Shown here: positions 30,240-40,600 of the stretch, one piece after another
Position numbering within the stretch: the first letter of the stretch is position 1
How the letters are laid out: every line of letters begins with the position of its first letter
Origin: Chitinimonas koreensis
Lineage (GTDB): Bacteria; Pseudomonadota; Gammaproteobacteria; Burkholderiales; Chitinimonadaceae
Direction: 5' to 3'
Length of the DNA stretch: 64,000 bases
NCBI RefSeq assembly: GCF_014353015.1
Contig: NZ_CP060704.1
Location: forward strand, 4,241,001-4,305,000
Made by a program: the position numbers and the translations under genes
The notes under the pieces: generated by a model
The model's input: the letters and a program-made list of their open reading frames with translations, nothing else
Databases searched by the model: none
What the model was told of the DNA's origin: nothing

Positions 30240-32522
30240 TCATGGCTGATCGAACCCGACCGTGGCGCGCACGTCCTGCGACGAGGCAGCCACTTCGAGC
30301 GTCCAGGCACCGGGCCAGGAGCGCCAGCCGCGGCGCGCGTCGCTCCAGGTCGCCAGGTCGGCAGCGCGGAACGGCAGCGTGACGACCCTGGACTCGCCCG
30401 GCTCGAGCCGCACCTTGGCAAAGCCCACCAGGCCGCGCAGCGGCCGGTCGTTCTCCGGCACCGTCGCCGCGGTGCCGGGCGGCCGCGCATAAAGCTGCAC
30501 CACCTCGGCGCCGGCGCGCGGGCCGGCGTTGCGCAGGGTGAAGGTGACGGCGCCGCCGTCGGCGCTCAGCCGCGCGTCCGAATAGTCGAAGCGGGTGTAG
30601 CTCAGGCCGTGGCCGAAGGCGAAGTCGGGCGCGATGCCGTCGAGCTCGAAGCCGCGGTAGCCGAGCGCCGGCCCTTCCAGGTAGGCCACCCGCACGTCGC
30701 CGCGGAAGTATTGCGAGCGGGTCAGGTCGGGCTGCTTGCGGGCGGGCTTGCCGTCCTTGCCGAACAAGAGGCCCGGATAGGCCGCGGCGCCGAGCCGGTG
30801 CACGCGCCAGTCGGCCAGGCGTTTGCCGAGCGTGAACGGCAGCTTGCCCGAGGGCGACACGTCGCCGAACAGCAGGTCGGCCAGCGCGCGGCCGCCCTCC
30901 TGGCCCGGATACCACTGCAGCAGCAGCGCCGGCGCCGCCGCGGCCAGTTCGCCCAGCGCCATCGGCGAGCCGCCGGCCAGCACGGCCACGGTGCGCGGAT
31001 TGGCCGCGGCCAGCAGCTTCACCACCTCGGCCTGCGGGCCGGGCAGCGCCAGCGTGGTCTTGTCGGGCCGTTCGCCGCTGTTGCCCTCGTGGTCGAAGCT
31101 GAAATCGATGCCGCCGACGAACACCACCGCGTCGACCGCCCGCGCGGCCAGCGCCAGGCCGTCGCGGTCCAGCTTGCCGCCGGCCAGTTGCCACGGGTAG
31201 CCGATCACCTGGGCGCCGAGCCGTTCGCGCAGGCCGGCCAGCGCGGTGATCTCCTGCACCGGGAAGGTGGCGCCGCTGCCGCCGAGCTTGAGCAGTTCGT
31301 CGCCGCCCTGCGCCATGGTGAAGCGGCGGTCGGCGTTCGGTCCGAGCACCAGCACGCGCTTCACCCGGGCGGGGTCGAACGGCAGCGTGGCGCCGTCGTT
31401 CTTGAGCAGCACCGCGCCCTCGAGCGCCGCCTGGCGCGCCAGCGCGGCGTTGCCGGCGGCATGGCGCGGCGGCACCGCGCCGGCCGGGTCGAACGCGCCG
31501 ACGCGGAACAGCAGGCGCAGGTTGCGGCGCACCGCCTCGTCCAGCGTCGGTTGGGCGACCTGGCCGCGCCGCACCAGCTCGAGCAGGCCGCGGTCGTACT
31601 TCGCATCGGCGTCGAAGGGCATGCGCAGCGTGGTGCCGCCGTTCAGCGCGGCGGCGTCGGCGCCGTCGTCCCAGGCGCCCCAGTCCGAGACGAAGGCCGC
31701 GTCGGAGCCGGCCGCCTCGCGCATCAGCGTGCGGTTGACATGGGCGTTGTCGACCGCGGCGACGCCACGCACCCGGTTGTAGCCAGGCATCACCGCCCAG
31801 GGGCCGGCCTCGCGCACCGCGATCTCGAACGGCCGCAGGTGGAATTCGCGCAGGGTACGCTCGTCGAGTTCGGACGAAGCCGCCAGCCGGGCGCTTTCCT
31901 GGTCGTTGGCCACCAGGTGCTTGATGCAGGCGGCCACGCCCTCGGACTGCACGCCGCGGATATAGCCGGCGGCGATCTTGCCGGCCAGCAGCGGGTCTTC
32001 GCCGAAGTATTCGAAGTTGCGGCCGTTCAGCGGCGTGCGCGCCAGGTTCACGCCGGGGCCGAGCAGCACGCGGTGGCCGGTCGCCTTGGCATCGCGGCCC
32101 AGCAGCGCGCCGTAGCGCTCGGCCAGGCCGGTGTTCCACGAGGCCGCCAGCGCGATGCCCGAGGGCAGCGCGGTGGTCGGCACCTCGGCGCGTACGCCCT
32201 GCGGCCCGTCGGTCATCACGATCCGCGGCAGGCCGATGCGGCCGATGCCGCCGTAGTCGGCGAAGCCGCCGCTGCCGTGCAGCAGGCTGGCCTTCTCCTG
32301 CGGCGTCAGCCGGGCCAGCAGGTCGTCGACCCGCACCTCGAGCGGCCGCGCCGGATCGAGGTAGGGTGCGCCGACCAGCGCCGGATCGGTCGGCACGCCG
32401 ACGCCGGCCAGCGGCGGCAGCGCGGCGCTTTCGGCGAACTGCCCGGCCCGGACCGGTCCCTGCAGCAGCAGCGGGACGATCAGGCCGAGTGCCCAATGGC
32501 GGGCCGGTTGCTGCAGACGCAT
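30240..32522 (-). CDS. Secreted GH3 beta-glycosidase
   Basis: Exo-acting beta-glucosidase/xylosidase-type hydrolase. 760 aa from ATG 32522 with a signal peptide (HWALGLIVPLLLQGPVRAG). Domains: GH3 N-terminal barrel with the nucleophile in FVSDWGAW (Asp280) and substrate residues in NLARTPLNGRNFEYFGEDP and IKHLVANDQE; GH3 C-terminal sandwich (EGAVLLKNDGATLPF, YPGQEGGRALADLLFGDVSPSGKLPFT); and a terminal fibronectin-III-like domain (FAFGHGLSYTRFDYSD, PGESRVVTL). No PA14 insert. It starts 13 bp after GH109 and overlaps the GH35 upstream ATG. The sugar removed cannot be read from sequence; in this locus a beta-linked hexose or GlcNAc on an O-glycan is conceivable. Confidence 0.93.
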   Translation of the reverse strand: MRLQQPARHWALGLIVPLLLQGPVRAGQFAESAALPPLAGVGVPTDPALVGAPYLDPARPLEVRVDDLLARLTPQEKASLLHGSGGFADYGGIGRIGLPRIVMTDGPQGVRAEVPTTALPSGIALAASWNTGLAERYGALLGRDAKATGHRVLLGPGVNLARTPLNGRNFEYFGEDPLLAGKIAAGYIRGVQSEGVAACIKHLVANDQESARLAASSELDERTLREFHLRPFEIAVREAGPWAVMPGYNRVRGVAAVDNAHVNRTLMREAAGSDAAFVSDWGAWDDGADAAALNGGTTLRMPFDADAKYDRGLLELVRRGQVAQPTLDEAVRRNLRLLFRVGAFDPAGAVPPRHAAGNAALARQAALEGAVLLKNDGATLPFDPARVKRVLVLGPNADRRFTMAQGGDELLKLGGSGATFPVQEITALAGLRERLGAQVIGYPWQLAGGKLDRDGLALAARAVDAVVFVGGIDFSFDHEGNSGERPDKTTLALPGPQAEVVKLLAAANPRTVAVLAGGSPMALGELAAAAPALLLQWYPGQEGGRALADLLFGDVSPSGKLPFTLGKRLADWRVHRLGAAAYPGLLFGKDGKPARKQPDLTRSQYFRGDVRVAYLEGPALGYRGFELDGIAPDFAFGHGLSYTRFDYSDARLSADGGAVTFTLRNAGPRAGAEVVQLYARPPGTAATVPENDRPLRGLVGFAKVRLEPGESRVVTLPFRAADLATWSDARRGWRSWPGAWTLEVAASSQDVRATVGFDQP

Positions 32523-32535
32523 GGCGGCTCCCGGC

Positions 32536-33903
32536 TCAGTAGCGGTCGTTGAAGGCGAAGATCGGCTTGCGCGTCTGCCAGGCGCCGGCGGTGAAGTCCG
32601 GGAAGTCCAGGGTCTGGAAGCCGGCGGCGATCGACTGCTCGGACAGCGGCGTGATCGCGCTCCAGGCGACCGCGTCGTAGATGTCGATCGGCATCGGCGC
32701 GGCGGCCTTCAGCGCCTCGACGAAGGCGTGCACCACGAAGAAGTCCATGCCGCCGTGGCCGGCTCCCTCGGCCTCCTTCTCGTATTTCTTCCACAGCGGA
32801 TGGTCGTAGCGGTCGAGCCAGGGCTGCACCGGCTCCCACTCGTCCTCCTGCTTGGCCTGGCCCTCGATGTAGATCGACTCGTTGACGTCCATCCAGATCC
32901 CTTGCGTGCCCTGCACCCGGAAGCCGAGCGAATACGGCCGCGGCAGCGAGGTGTCGTGCTGCAGCAGGATGGTCTCGCCGTTGGCGCAGGCCAGCGTGGT
33001 GGTGACCACGTCGCCGAGGCTGAACCGGACCTTGGCATTGGGGTGATCGGCGCCGCCGGTCCTCACCACGTAGTCGTGCAGGCCGCGCGCCTTGGTGGCG
33101 AAGCTGTTGATGCGGGTGAAGCGGTTGCCGCGGTTGATGTTGGCGTACATCGCGCACGGGCCGATGCCGTGGCTCGGGTAGAGCTCGCCGTTGCGGCGGA
33201 CCGAATGCTCGGTGCGCCAGCGCGCCTCCGACCAGCCCTTGGGGCCGAACTCGACGCCGCCGCCGTAGGGCTTGGCCGGGTCGCCCGAGTTGAACTTCAC
33301 CGCGCGCAGATCGTGCTGGTAGCCGCCCTGCAGGTGCACCAGCTCGCCGAACACGCCGCTGCGCACCATCTGCAGCACCGCCATCACGTCGCGGCGGAAG
33401 CAGACGTTCTCCAGCAGCATGTAGGGCGTGCCGGTCCGGAGCTGGGTGTTCAGCACGTCCCAGTGATCCTGCAGCGTGATGCCGGCCACCACCTCGCAGG
33501 CCACCGCCACCTTGGCGTTCATCGCGTCGATCGCCATCGGCGCGTGCCATTCCCACGGCGTGGCGATGACCACGCCGTCGAGGCCCTTCTGTTCGAGCAG
33601 CTCGCGGTAGGCGTGCTGGTCGCCGTTCTCGCCATAGGTCTTCGGCTTGGGCTTGCCGGCCTTGGCGATCATGTCGAGCGCGCGGTTCAGCATGATCGGC
33701 TCGATGTCGCACAGCGCGACGACCTCGACGTCGTCGCGCCGCACCAGCTCGCGCAGCAGCACGCGGCCGCGCATGCCGGTGCCGATCAGGCCCAGCCGCA
33801 GCCGGCTCTTGCCGGCGGCCCGCGCCGTCAGCGGCAGGGCGCCGCTCAGCGCGGCGGCGGCGCCGAGCTTGGCACCCATCGAAAGGAAATCTCTGCGTTG
33901 CAT
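32536..33903 (-). CDS. GH109-type NAD-dependent alpha-N-acetylgalactosaminidase
   Basis: Gfo/Idh/MocA-fold protein of glycosidase family GH109, which removes alpha-GalNAc by an NAD-assisted elimination/addition mechanism. 455 aa from ATG 33903 (MQRRDFLSMGAKLG), a twin-arginine (RR-D-F-L) signal as expected for an enzyme that must fold with NAD before export; A-zyme from Elizabethkingia is ~444 aa. The Rossmann motif is LGLIGTGMRG. Family landmarks ENVCFRRDVMAVLQMVRSGVFGE and SHGIGPCAMYANINRGNRF match GH109 more closely than ordinary sugar dehydrogenases. Placed between the TonB receptor and GH3/GH35. Alternative: a Gfo/Idh oxidoreductase, less likely given the Tat signal and context. Confidence 0.88.
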   Translation of the reverse strand: MQRRDFLSMGAKLGAAAALSGALPLTARAAGKSRLRLGLIGTGMRGRVLLRELVRRDDVEVVALCDIEPIMLNRALDMIAKAGKPKPKTYGENGDQHAYRELLEQKGLDGVVIATPWEWHAPMAIDAMNAKVAVACEVVAGITLQDHWDVLNTQLRTGTPYMLLENVCFRRDVMAVLQMVRSGVFGELVHLQGGYQHDLRAVKFNSGDPAKPYGGGVEFGPKGWSEARWRTEHSVRRNGELYPSHGIGPCAMYANINRGNRFTRINSFATKARGLHDYVVRTGGADHPNAKVRFSLGDVVTTTLACANGETILLQHDTSLPRPYSLGFRVQGTQGIWMDVNESIYIEGQAKQEDEWEPVQPWLDRYDHPLWKKYEKEAEGAGHGGMDFFVVHAFVEALKAAAPMPIDIYDAVAWSAITPLSEQSIAAGFQTLDFPDFTAGAWQTRKPIFAFNDRY

Positions 33904-34032
33904 GGTCGTTCTTCTCACGATTGAGGCACCCGGCGGCCGGGTGCACGGATTGCTGTCCAAGGGTGGCGCCTGCCGGCCGCGCCGGTGCAGGACGTGAAAC
34001 GCGGGCGGCCCGTCCGCCGCCCGGCTGCGCCG

Positions 34033-37000
34033 TCAATACTTGTAGTTCATCGAGACGCTGTAGCTGCGGCCATACGGATTGGTGTGATCGGCGATGCCGA
34101 TCCAGTTGGCCGGATCGTAATAAGGCAGCCGGTTGAACAGGTTCTTGACCGTGACGCCGACCCGCAGGTCCTTGACCGGCGTCCAGGACACGCCCAGGTT
34201 GGCCGTCCACCAGGACGGCACGCCGCGGCACAGCTCGTCGGGCAGTTGCAGCCAGCCGCCGGTGCAGTTGGCCGGCACGTTGTCCGTGTCGGTCTGGTCG
34301 TAGGCCCACTTGGTCCGGCCGACGTAGTTGATGTGCAGGCTGGTGGTCCAGGCGCCGGAGCTCCAGTCGGCGTTCAGCGAGGCGCGCAGCTTCGGGTTGT
34401 TCCAGTAGCCGACCGTATTGCCGTAGTACCAGCCCGACTCCTCGTCGAAGTAGTACATGTTGCGGCGGGCGATCGTGGCAGTCAGGCCCAGGTTCAGGCG
34501 GCCCCATTCGTTCAGCGAGAAGCGGCTCTTGGCGTCGATGTCGAAGCCGTCGACCAGCGTGGCGCCGTAGTTCTTGTACTGGCCGATGACGCTGGCCACG
34601 TTGCCCACGCTATAGGTCGGCAAGGTGCCGGGACAGGTCACGCCGCTGGCCGGATCGGCGCACATGTTCTGCAGGGCGGCCAGGTTGGCGCGGTCGTTGT
34701 CGGTGATGCCGTAGCGCGTCAGGCCGACGATGTCGCGCTCGTCGCCGTAGTCGGGCTGGGCGATCTCGTTGCGCCGGTACAGGAACCAGTAGTCGGCCGA
34801 CAGCGACAGCCACTTGGTCGGCTCGAACACCAGCCCGACCGTGGCGATCTTGGCCTTCTCGGGTTTGAGATCCTTGTTGGGCTGGGTCATGCGCGCCACC
34901 GTGCGGCTGCAGTCGGCATCCTGCAGCGATTGGCCCAGCAGCACGTCGCCCTCGCGCTGCGACTGCTGCAGCAGATCGGCGATCGCGTTGGTCTCTTTGC
35001 AGCGGGTCCCGTCGCGGTAGCCGCCGAGCTGGGCGAAGATGCCGCCGGTGCCGGATTCCGCCAGGTTGGGTGCCCGGAAGCCCTCCGAATAGGTGCCGCG
35101 CAGCAGCAGCTCGGGCATGGCGCGGTACTTCACGCCGAGCTTGGGCGCGAGGTTGGCTGCGAAGTTGGGATACTTGTCCAGCCGCAAGGCCGCGTCGATC
35201 TCGATGTCCTTGGTGATCGGCGCGACCGCCTCGGCGAACAGCGCGCCGACCGTGCGCTTGCCGTCGAACCACGAGCCGCCCTGCTGGGTGATGCGGCCGT
35301 TGGCCGCGTCGGTATTGCCCGGCGTGAAGAACGACTCGCGCATCAGGTTGGCGCCGAACGCCGTGCGCACTTCGCCGGCCGGCAGCTCGAACAGCGTGCC
35401 TTCGACCTTGGCATCCAGCGTGGTGAGCCGGGTCCACGACTGGATGTCGAAGGTCGGGTAGGCCTCGCGCAGCAGCGCCGCGTTCGCCTCGCTGATCACG
35501 CCGAACTGGTAGGCCGGGTTGTCGGCCATCAGCGTGCGGCCGGTGGCCGGGTCGATGGTGAACGGGCCGAAGGCCTTGGCGAAGCCGTCCAGGTTGACGT
35601 TGATGGTCTGGTAGGTGACCGAGTGGGTACCGGCGGTGGTCAGGGCGGCGTCCCAGTCCCATTCGCCGAAGCTGCCGCGCAGGCCGGCCATCACGCGATA
35701 GCTCTGGTCGGTGTTGCGCTGGCCGAAGTGGCTGTCGCCGACGTCCTGCAGCAGGTAGTTCAGGCCGACCACGCCGCCCATCAGGGCCTTCAGCTCCGGG
35801 CTGGCCTTGTTGTAGACGTTGTTCGGACCCATGAACGGGTAGCTGAAGGTATTGACCTGGCCGCCGGTGTTGCGCGCGAACCAGCTGGTGGTGCCTTTGC
35901 CGCTGTTGAACGTACGCGGCGTGCCGCCGTTGGCCTTCAGATCGATGTCGGTGTAGGTCGCCTCGGCGAAGCCTTCCAGCGAATCGCCCAGCCGCATGCG
36001 GCCGCTCAGGTAGCCGGTGACGCGGTCCGAGCGGGCACCGCCGTCGATCTCGTCGTTCATCCAGGTCTGCCAGATGCAGCGCGGGCCGGCCGTCTCGGTG
36101 GTCAGGACATTGGGGCAGCCGGGCGCCGCCTGCTGCACGAGGGCGCCGTCCGGGCCGAAGGCGAAGTAGCTGCCGGGGTTGAATACGCCGGGCGCGCTGC
36201 CGGTGCCGAGGCGGAAGTTGGTGAGGTAGGTCGGTTCGTTGATGTAGTGCTGGGCCGGCTTCTTGTCGTACAGGTCGCCCAGCGTGATCGGGTCGCGGCG
36301 GTAGAAATTGAGCGAGCCATAGACGTTGTAGTTGTCCTCGCCGAGATTGCCGAAGCCGCCGGTGATGCTGGCCTCGTGCTCGCCGTAGGCATCGATGCGC
36401 GACGACCAGTCGCTGGTCAGGCTGAGCTCGGCGCCCTGGAACGTGCGCTTGGTGATGACGTTGATCACGCCGGCCACCGCGTCGGTGCCGTAGACGGCCG
36501 AGGCGCCGTCGGTCAGCACCTCCATGCGCTCGATCGCCGCGGCGGGGATCGCGTCGATATTGACGAACTGGGTCTGGAAGCCCGCCGGCGCGCCGTAGTA
36601 CGACAGCCGGCGGCCGTTCAGCAGCACCAGCGTGCCCTGGGCGCCGAGGCCGCGCAGATTGGCCTGCGAGGCGCCGTCGGAACCGGTGAACAGCGACCAG
36701 TTGTCGCGCTGCGCCGGGCGCATCGCCGGCAGGTTATCCAGCACCTGCAGCAGGGTGCGGGCGCCCATGCTCTCGATTTCCTTCTTGGTGACGATCTGCA
36801 GCGGCGAGGCGGTCTCGGCGTTGATCCGCTTGATGTTCGAACCGGTGACGACGATGCGCTCGGCCGGCTTGGCGCCTCCGGCCGGTTTCGCCGGCGGCGC
36901 GGCGGTCTCGTCGTCCGGCTGCCGGACCGGGTTCCCGTCCGGGCCGGTCGTCGTTTCCTGCGGGGCGTCGGCAGCGTAGGCGCCGCCGATCATGCCTGCA

Positions 37001-37035
37001 GCCAGCAGGGCTGCAATGAGTCGCGTCGGTTTCAT
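34033..37035 (-). CDS. TonB-dependent outer-membrane receptor (glycan/GalNAc uptake), copy 1
   Basis: Active transporter in the outer membrane powered by TonB-ExbBD. 1000 aa from ATG 37035 (MKPTRLIAALLAAGMIGGAYA, signal peptide), with AGGAGA 7 nt upstream. A proline-rich linker leads to a TonB-box/plug start ERIVVTGSNIKRI (~59-71), plug motifs LLNGRRLSYYG and RMEVLTDGASAVYGTDAVAGVINVITK (~160-195), then a beta-barrel with LRGTYSEGFRAPNLAESG and a C-terminal aromatic strand ending NYKY. First gene of a minus-strand group with GH109, GH3 and GH35 (129-bp gap to GH109), so the substrate is probably a GalNAc/Gal-containing oligosaccharide. Closely related to the second receptor at 37700-40753, including the leader. 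Confidence 0.94.
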   Translation of the reverse strand: MKPTRLIAALLAAGMIGGAYAADAPQETTTGPDGNPVRQPDDETAAPPAKPAGGAKPAERIVVTGSNIKRINAETASPLQIVTKKEIESMGARTLLQVLDNLPAMRPAQRDNWSLFTGSDGASQANLRGLGAQGTLVLLNGRRLSYYGAPAGFQTQFVNIDAIPAAAIERMEVLTDGASAVYGTDAVAGVINVITKRTFQGAELSLTSDWSSRIDAYGEHEASITGGFGNLGEDNYNVYGSLNFYRRDPITLGDLYDKKPAQHYINEPTYLTNFRLGTGSAPGVFNPGSYFAFGPDGALVQQAAPGCPNVLTTETAGPRCIWQTWMNDEIDGGARSDRVTGYLSGRMRLGDSLEGFAEATYTDIDLKANGGTPRTFNSGKGTTSWFARNTGGQVNTFSYPFMGPNNVYNKASPELKALMGGVVGLNYLLQDVGDSHFGQRNTDQSYRVMAGLRGSFGEWDWDAALTTAGTHSVTYQTINVNLDGFAKAFGPFTIDPATGRTLMADNPAYQFGVISEANAALLREAYPTFDIQSWTRLTTLDAKVEGTLFELPAGEVRTAFGANLMRESFFTPGNTDAANGRITQQGGSWFDGKRTVGALFAEAVAPITKDIEIDAALRLDKYPNFAANLAPKLGVKYRAMPELLLRGTYSEGFRAPNLAESGTGGIFAQLGGYRDGTRCKETNAIADLLQQSQREGDVLLGQSLQDADCSRTVARMTQPNKDLKPEKAKIATVGLVFEPTKWLSLSADYWFLYRRNEIAQPDYGDERDIVGLTRYGITDNDRANLAALQNMCADPASGVTCPGTLPTYSVGNVASVIGQYKNYGATLVDGFDIDAKSRFSLNEWGRLNLGLTATIARRNMYYFDEESGWYYGNTVGYWNNPKLRASLNADWSSGAWTTSLHINYVGRTKWAYDQTDTDNVPANCTGGWLQLPDELCRGVPSWWTANLGVSWTPVKDLRVGVTVKNLFNRLPYYDPANWIGIADHTNPYGRSYSVSMNYKY

Positions 37036-37293
37036 GATGTCTCCTGTGGCGCTATGGGTGGATGTGCCGCGAGCCTCCGGCGGCCACGGCCGGGGCTCGT
37101 TCTGCGATTCGCGTAGCGGGCGGCGCTGCGGGCCCGAGGCGCGGCGTTCTCAGGTACGCCCTCCATTCGAAAGTTTCATATGACTTTCTATTTCTTTCAT
37201 TTACTCATGTTTGCATTGATTAAATTTCGATTCAATTGCTAATGGCAAGATGTTGCATCGATGGCACAGCCACTCGTCGCAGGAAAATGAAAG
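37036..37293 (-). promoter_or_regulatory. TonB receptor 1 promoter region with CTTTC/TTTC repeats
   Basis: Part of a 664-bp spacer (37036-37699) without a credible gene. The first ~70 bp next to the ATG are shared with the leader of TonB receptor 2. At about 37179-37205 the plus strand reads GACTTTCTATTTC followed by TTTCATTTACTC, a run of TTTC boxes like published AgaR-type DeoR operators, in an A/T-rich patch extending to 37260. Control by the AgaR encoded at 52315 is inferred. Confidence 0.5.
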
Positions 37294-37313
37294 CGCCCGC
37301 AAGGCTGCGGGCG
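37294..37313 (-). terminator. Probable terminator after TonB receptor 2
   Basis: Perfect 8-bp stem CGCCCGCA / TGCGGGCG with a 4-nt loop. On the minus strand it is followed by CTTTCATTTTCC. It lies about 390 nt beyond the receptor 2 stop; the DNA between (37314-37699) shows only a (GAA)5 microsatellite at 37353-37369 and no gene. Confidence 0.5.
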
Positions 37314-37699
37314 GCAGCGCCGGGCGCGAGCGCGGCGTGGGAGAGAGGAAGCGGAAGAAGAAGAAGAAGCCAGACCGCAGCGCAGTCCGCCGGAATGGAT
37401 GCCCCCTCGGCTGCGCCGGCATCGGGGAACAAGCTCGGACGAGCGGCAATACCCGCCGCCCGCTTGGCATTGCCGGGCATTGGCCATCGTGCCCCGCTTG
37501 TGACCACGCATGCCGGCGCCGACCTGCTCCAGTCGCGAGCAGCGCTTGCCGGCGGATCTTCGCCTCCGACGAAAGTCCTCGTCCCGGCGTCGAGCCGGCA
37601 TTCATCGACAGGACATCCCCGGGGCGGCGGCATCTCGCCGCGTCGGTCCTCAGTCCGGCCTGCGGCCAGCCGGCGGTGGCCGCAGGCGCGGACGGCTTG

Positions 37700-40600
37700 C
37701 TAGAACTTGTAGTTGCCGGCCAGGCTGACCACGCGGCCGAAGCGGTAGGCGTCTTCGTAGAAGTTCACCCCTTCGCCGCCTTCGGGGTCGTAACGCGGCG
37801 TCCGGCCGAACAAGTTCCGCACGTTGAGATCCAGGCGCAGCTGCTTGTTCGGCGTCCAGCCTGCGTTGAGCGTCCAGTAGGTACTGGAGCCGACGCCGAG
37901 ATCGCAGTGCGATGCCGATCGGTTGTAGTCGTAGGCGTAGCAACTGCCGTCGTTTTCGCCGAGGTAGGACACCCAGCCGTAGCCGCGCTGGAGCGACTGA
38001 CGGCCGGTGTAATTGCCGGTCAGTGCCACGTCGTATACGCCGCGCCTCCACTTGGCGGTTAGCACGCTGGTCACGCGCGGCACCAGGTAGCTGCCCACGG
38101 TGTTGGACGACCAGCCGTCGGTGGTCTGGTTCTTGATGCGGCGCTTGATCGTGCTCTGCCACGACAGGTCGACCTTGCCGTAGCTGGACAGGTCCAGATG
38201 CGCGTTGGCCGAAAGGTCGAAGCCGTCGAGCAGCGTGCGGCTCTGGTTGATCCAGCTGGTCATGAAACCGGCGATGGTGCCGACGGTGTACACCGGCATG
38301 CCGTTCGGGCAGGCGCTCGGGTTGGCGCGGCAGACCCGGGCGGCGCTGTCCTGGTCGAGGATGTCATCGCTGTTGATCGCGCCGCGCTCGAATACCCCTG
38401 GCACCTTGGCGACGTTGGGACCGAACTGCTCGATGGCGCGGGCGACGCGCTCGTTGGCGCTCTCCTGGACGATCTCGTTCCTGCGGCTGATGAAGAAGTA
38501 GTCGGCCGAGACATCGAACAGCTTGCTCGGGTTGAACACGAAGCCCACGGTGCCGATGTTGGCGGTTTCGGGCTTCAGGTTGGGGTTGGGCGTACGGACC
38601 CGGCCGGCGTACTGCTGGCCGCACTGCCCGTTCCGCAGATCTTCGGCCCGGTAGCGATCGGCTTGGAGAGACGATTCATCGAGCACCGCGGCGATCGCCG
38701 AAGCCTGTTCGCAGCGCACCGGATCGTAGACGTCGCCCAGCGCATAGGTGCCGCCGGTACCCTGCTCGATCAGGCTCGGCGCCCGGAAACCCTGCGACAC
38801 GGTGCCGCGCAGCAGCAGCATATCGGCCAGTTGCGACTTGGCGCCGAACTTGAACACCACGTGGTTCTTGAAGCCGGGATACTTGTCGTCGCGCAGGGCG
38901 AAGTTCAGTTCGAGCTTCTCGTGCACCGGGGCCAGGATTTCGCCGTACAGCGCCTTGGTGGTACGGCTGCCCTTGTACCAGGTGCCGCCCTGCCAGACGA
39001 TGTCGCCGGCCGCGGCCTGGGTGCTGCCCGGATCGTCGTAGCTCTCGCGGTTGACATTGGCGCCGACCGCGTACATCAGGTCGCCGCCGGCCAGTTCGCC
39101 GAGCTTGCTGGTGATCTTGCCGTCCCAGTTGACGATCTTGTCGTGCTTGACGCTGCCCCAGCGCGGGAACATCTGGTGCAGCAGCTCACGATTGCGCGCA
39201 TTGGTGGTGCCGAACTGATAGGCCGGCGTGTCGCTCATCACGTTCTCGCCGTAGTCGTCCTGGGTATAAGGACCGAACGCGGCCTCGAAGCCGCTCGGGC
39301 TGGCATTGAGACCCTGGCTGAACTGGCTGGTCCTGGTACCGGCCAGCGTCAGCGCGCTCTCCCAGGTCAGGTCGCCATGCTCGCCGCGCAGGCCGGTGAC
39401 GATGCGGTATTGCCGGTCGTCGGTCATCTCCCGAGCGTAGTCCGGGTCGTCGAGGAAGCGATAGTCCAGGCCGGCCTCCTGGCCCTCGTGCCCCGGTTGC
39501 CGCGCAATCACGTTGTACGGATTGGTCGGCGACAGCCACGGATAGATCAGCTGCTGCACCTCGCCCGGCTTGGTGCTGCGTGCGAACCAGCCGCCCCAGC
39601 TGCCGCCGCTCGCGATGGCCTGCGGCCCGGTCTTGCCACGGAACTTGATGCTGGAAGCGGAGACTTCGGTGAAGCCTTCGAGCGCATCGCTCAGCACGAC
39701 GCGGCCGCTCAGCAGCAGGTTGACGCGCTTGGACGAAGGAATGGCGTCGTCGAGCAACCTGCCGCGATCGACCGCGCAGTTGAAGCCGCCGCCGGCCCGG
39801 ACCGGCGTGGTGCAGCCCGCCGCCGGCACGCGGATGCGCATCAGCCCGCCTTCGCCATCGTCGACGTCGGCGAATACGGTGCCGGGGTTGATGGTGCCGG
39901 GCGGACTGCCGACGCCGATATAGAGATTGCGGCGATAGTTGGGGTTGTAGCGCAGCCAGTCGGGCTGCTTGGTGTCGGGGTCGAGCATGTCGGTGCCCGT
40001 CACCGTATCGCGCTGGTAGAAGCTCAGCGAGCCGAACAGGTTGTAGCGGTCGGCCGCCAGGTCGCCGGTGCCGAAGCTGACGCTGCCGTGGTACTCGCGC
40101 TGCGCGTGCAGCTTCGAAGCGATGCTGGCATCGCCGGAAACTTCGAGCCCGCGATAGCTGCGCTTGGTGATGATGTTGACGACGCCGGCGATGGCGTCCG
40201 AGCCGTAGATCGCCGAAGCGCCATCGGCCAGTACCTCGATGCGCTCGATCGCGTCGGCCGGGATGGCATCGAGGTTCACGAACTGGTACTGGTCGTCCAC
40301 GGTGCCGCCGAAGCTCGACAGGCGGCGACCGTTCAGGAGCGTCAGCGTAGCCTGCGGCCCCAGGCCGCGCAGATTGGCGCCCGAGCCGCCGGAATTGCTG
40401 GACCAGCGCGACTGGGAGTCGGCCAGCCAGTAGGCGCTCTTGGAGGTATTGGCGGTGATGTGATCCAGCACCTCGACCATCGTATTGGCGCCCATGTCGG
40501 CGATATCCTGCCGAGTGATGATGGTCACCGGGGCCGCGGTTTCCTTGCTGATGCGCTTGATGCTGGAGCCGGTGACCTCGATGCGCTCGACCGGCTTGCC

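Noticed and set aside
30244..32496. GH35 frame extended to a 1400-codon fusion
   Set aside because: The extension is the GH3 gene read in another frame. The real start is at 30177 (or 30243).
37232..37703. Overlapping small open frames on both strands in the TonB receptor spacer
   Set aside because: Arg/Pro/Ala low-complexity products without ribosome sites. The region contains a (GAA)5 microsatellite, a terminator and promoter-like DNA instead.
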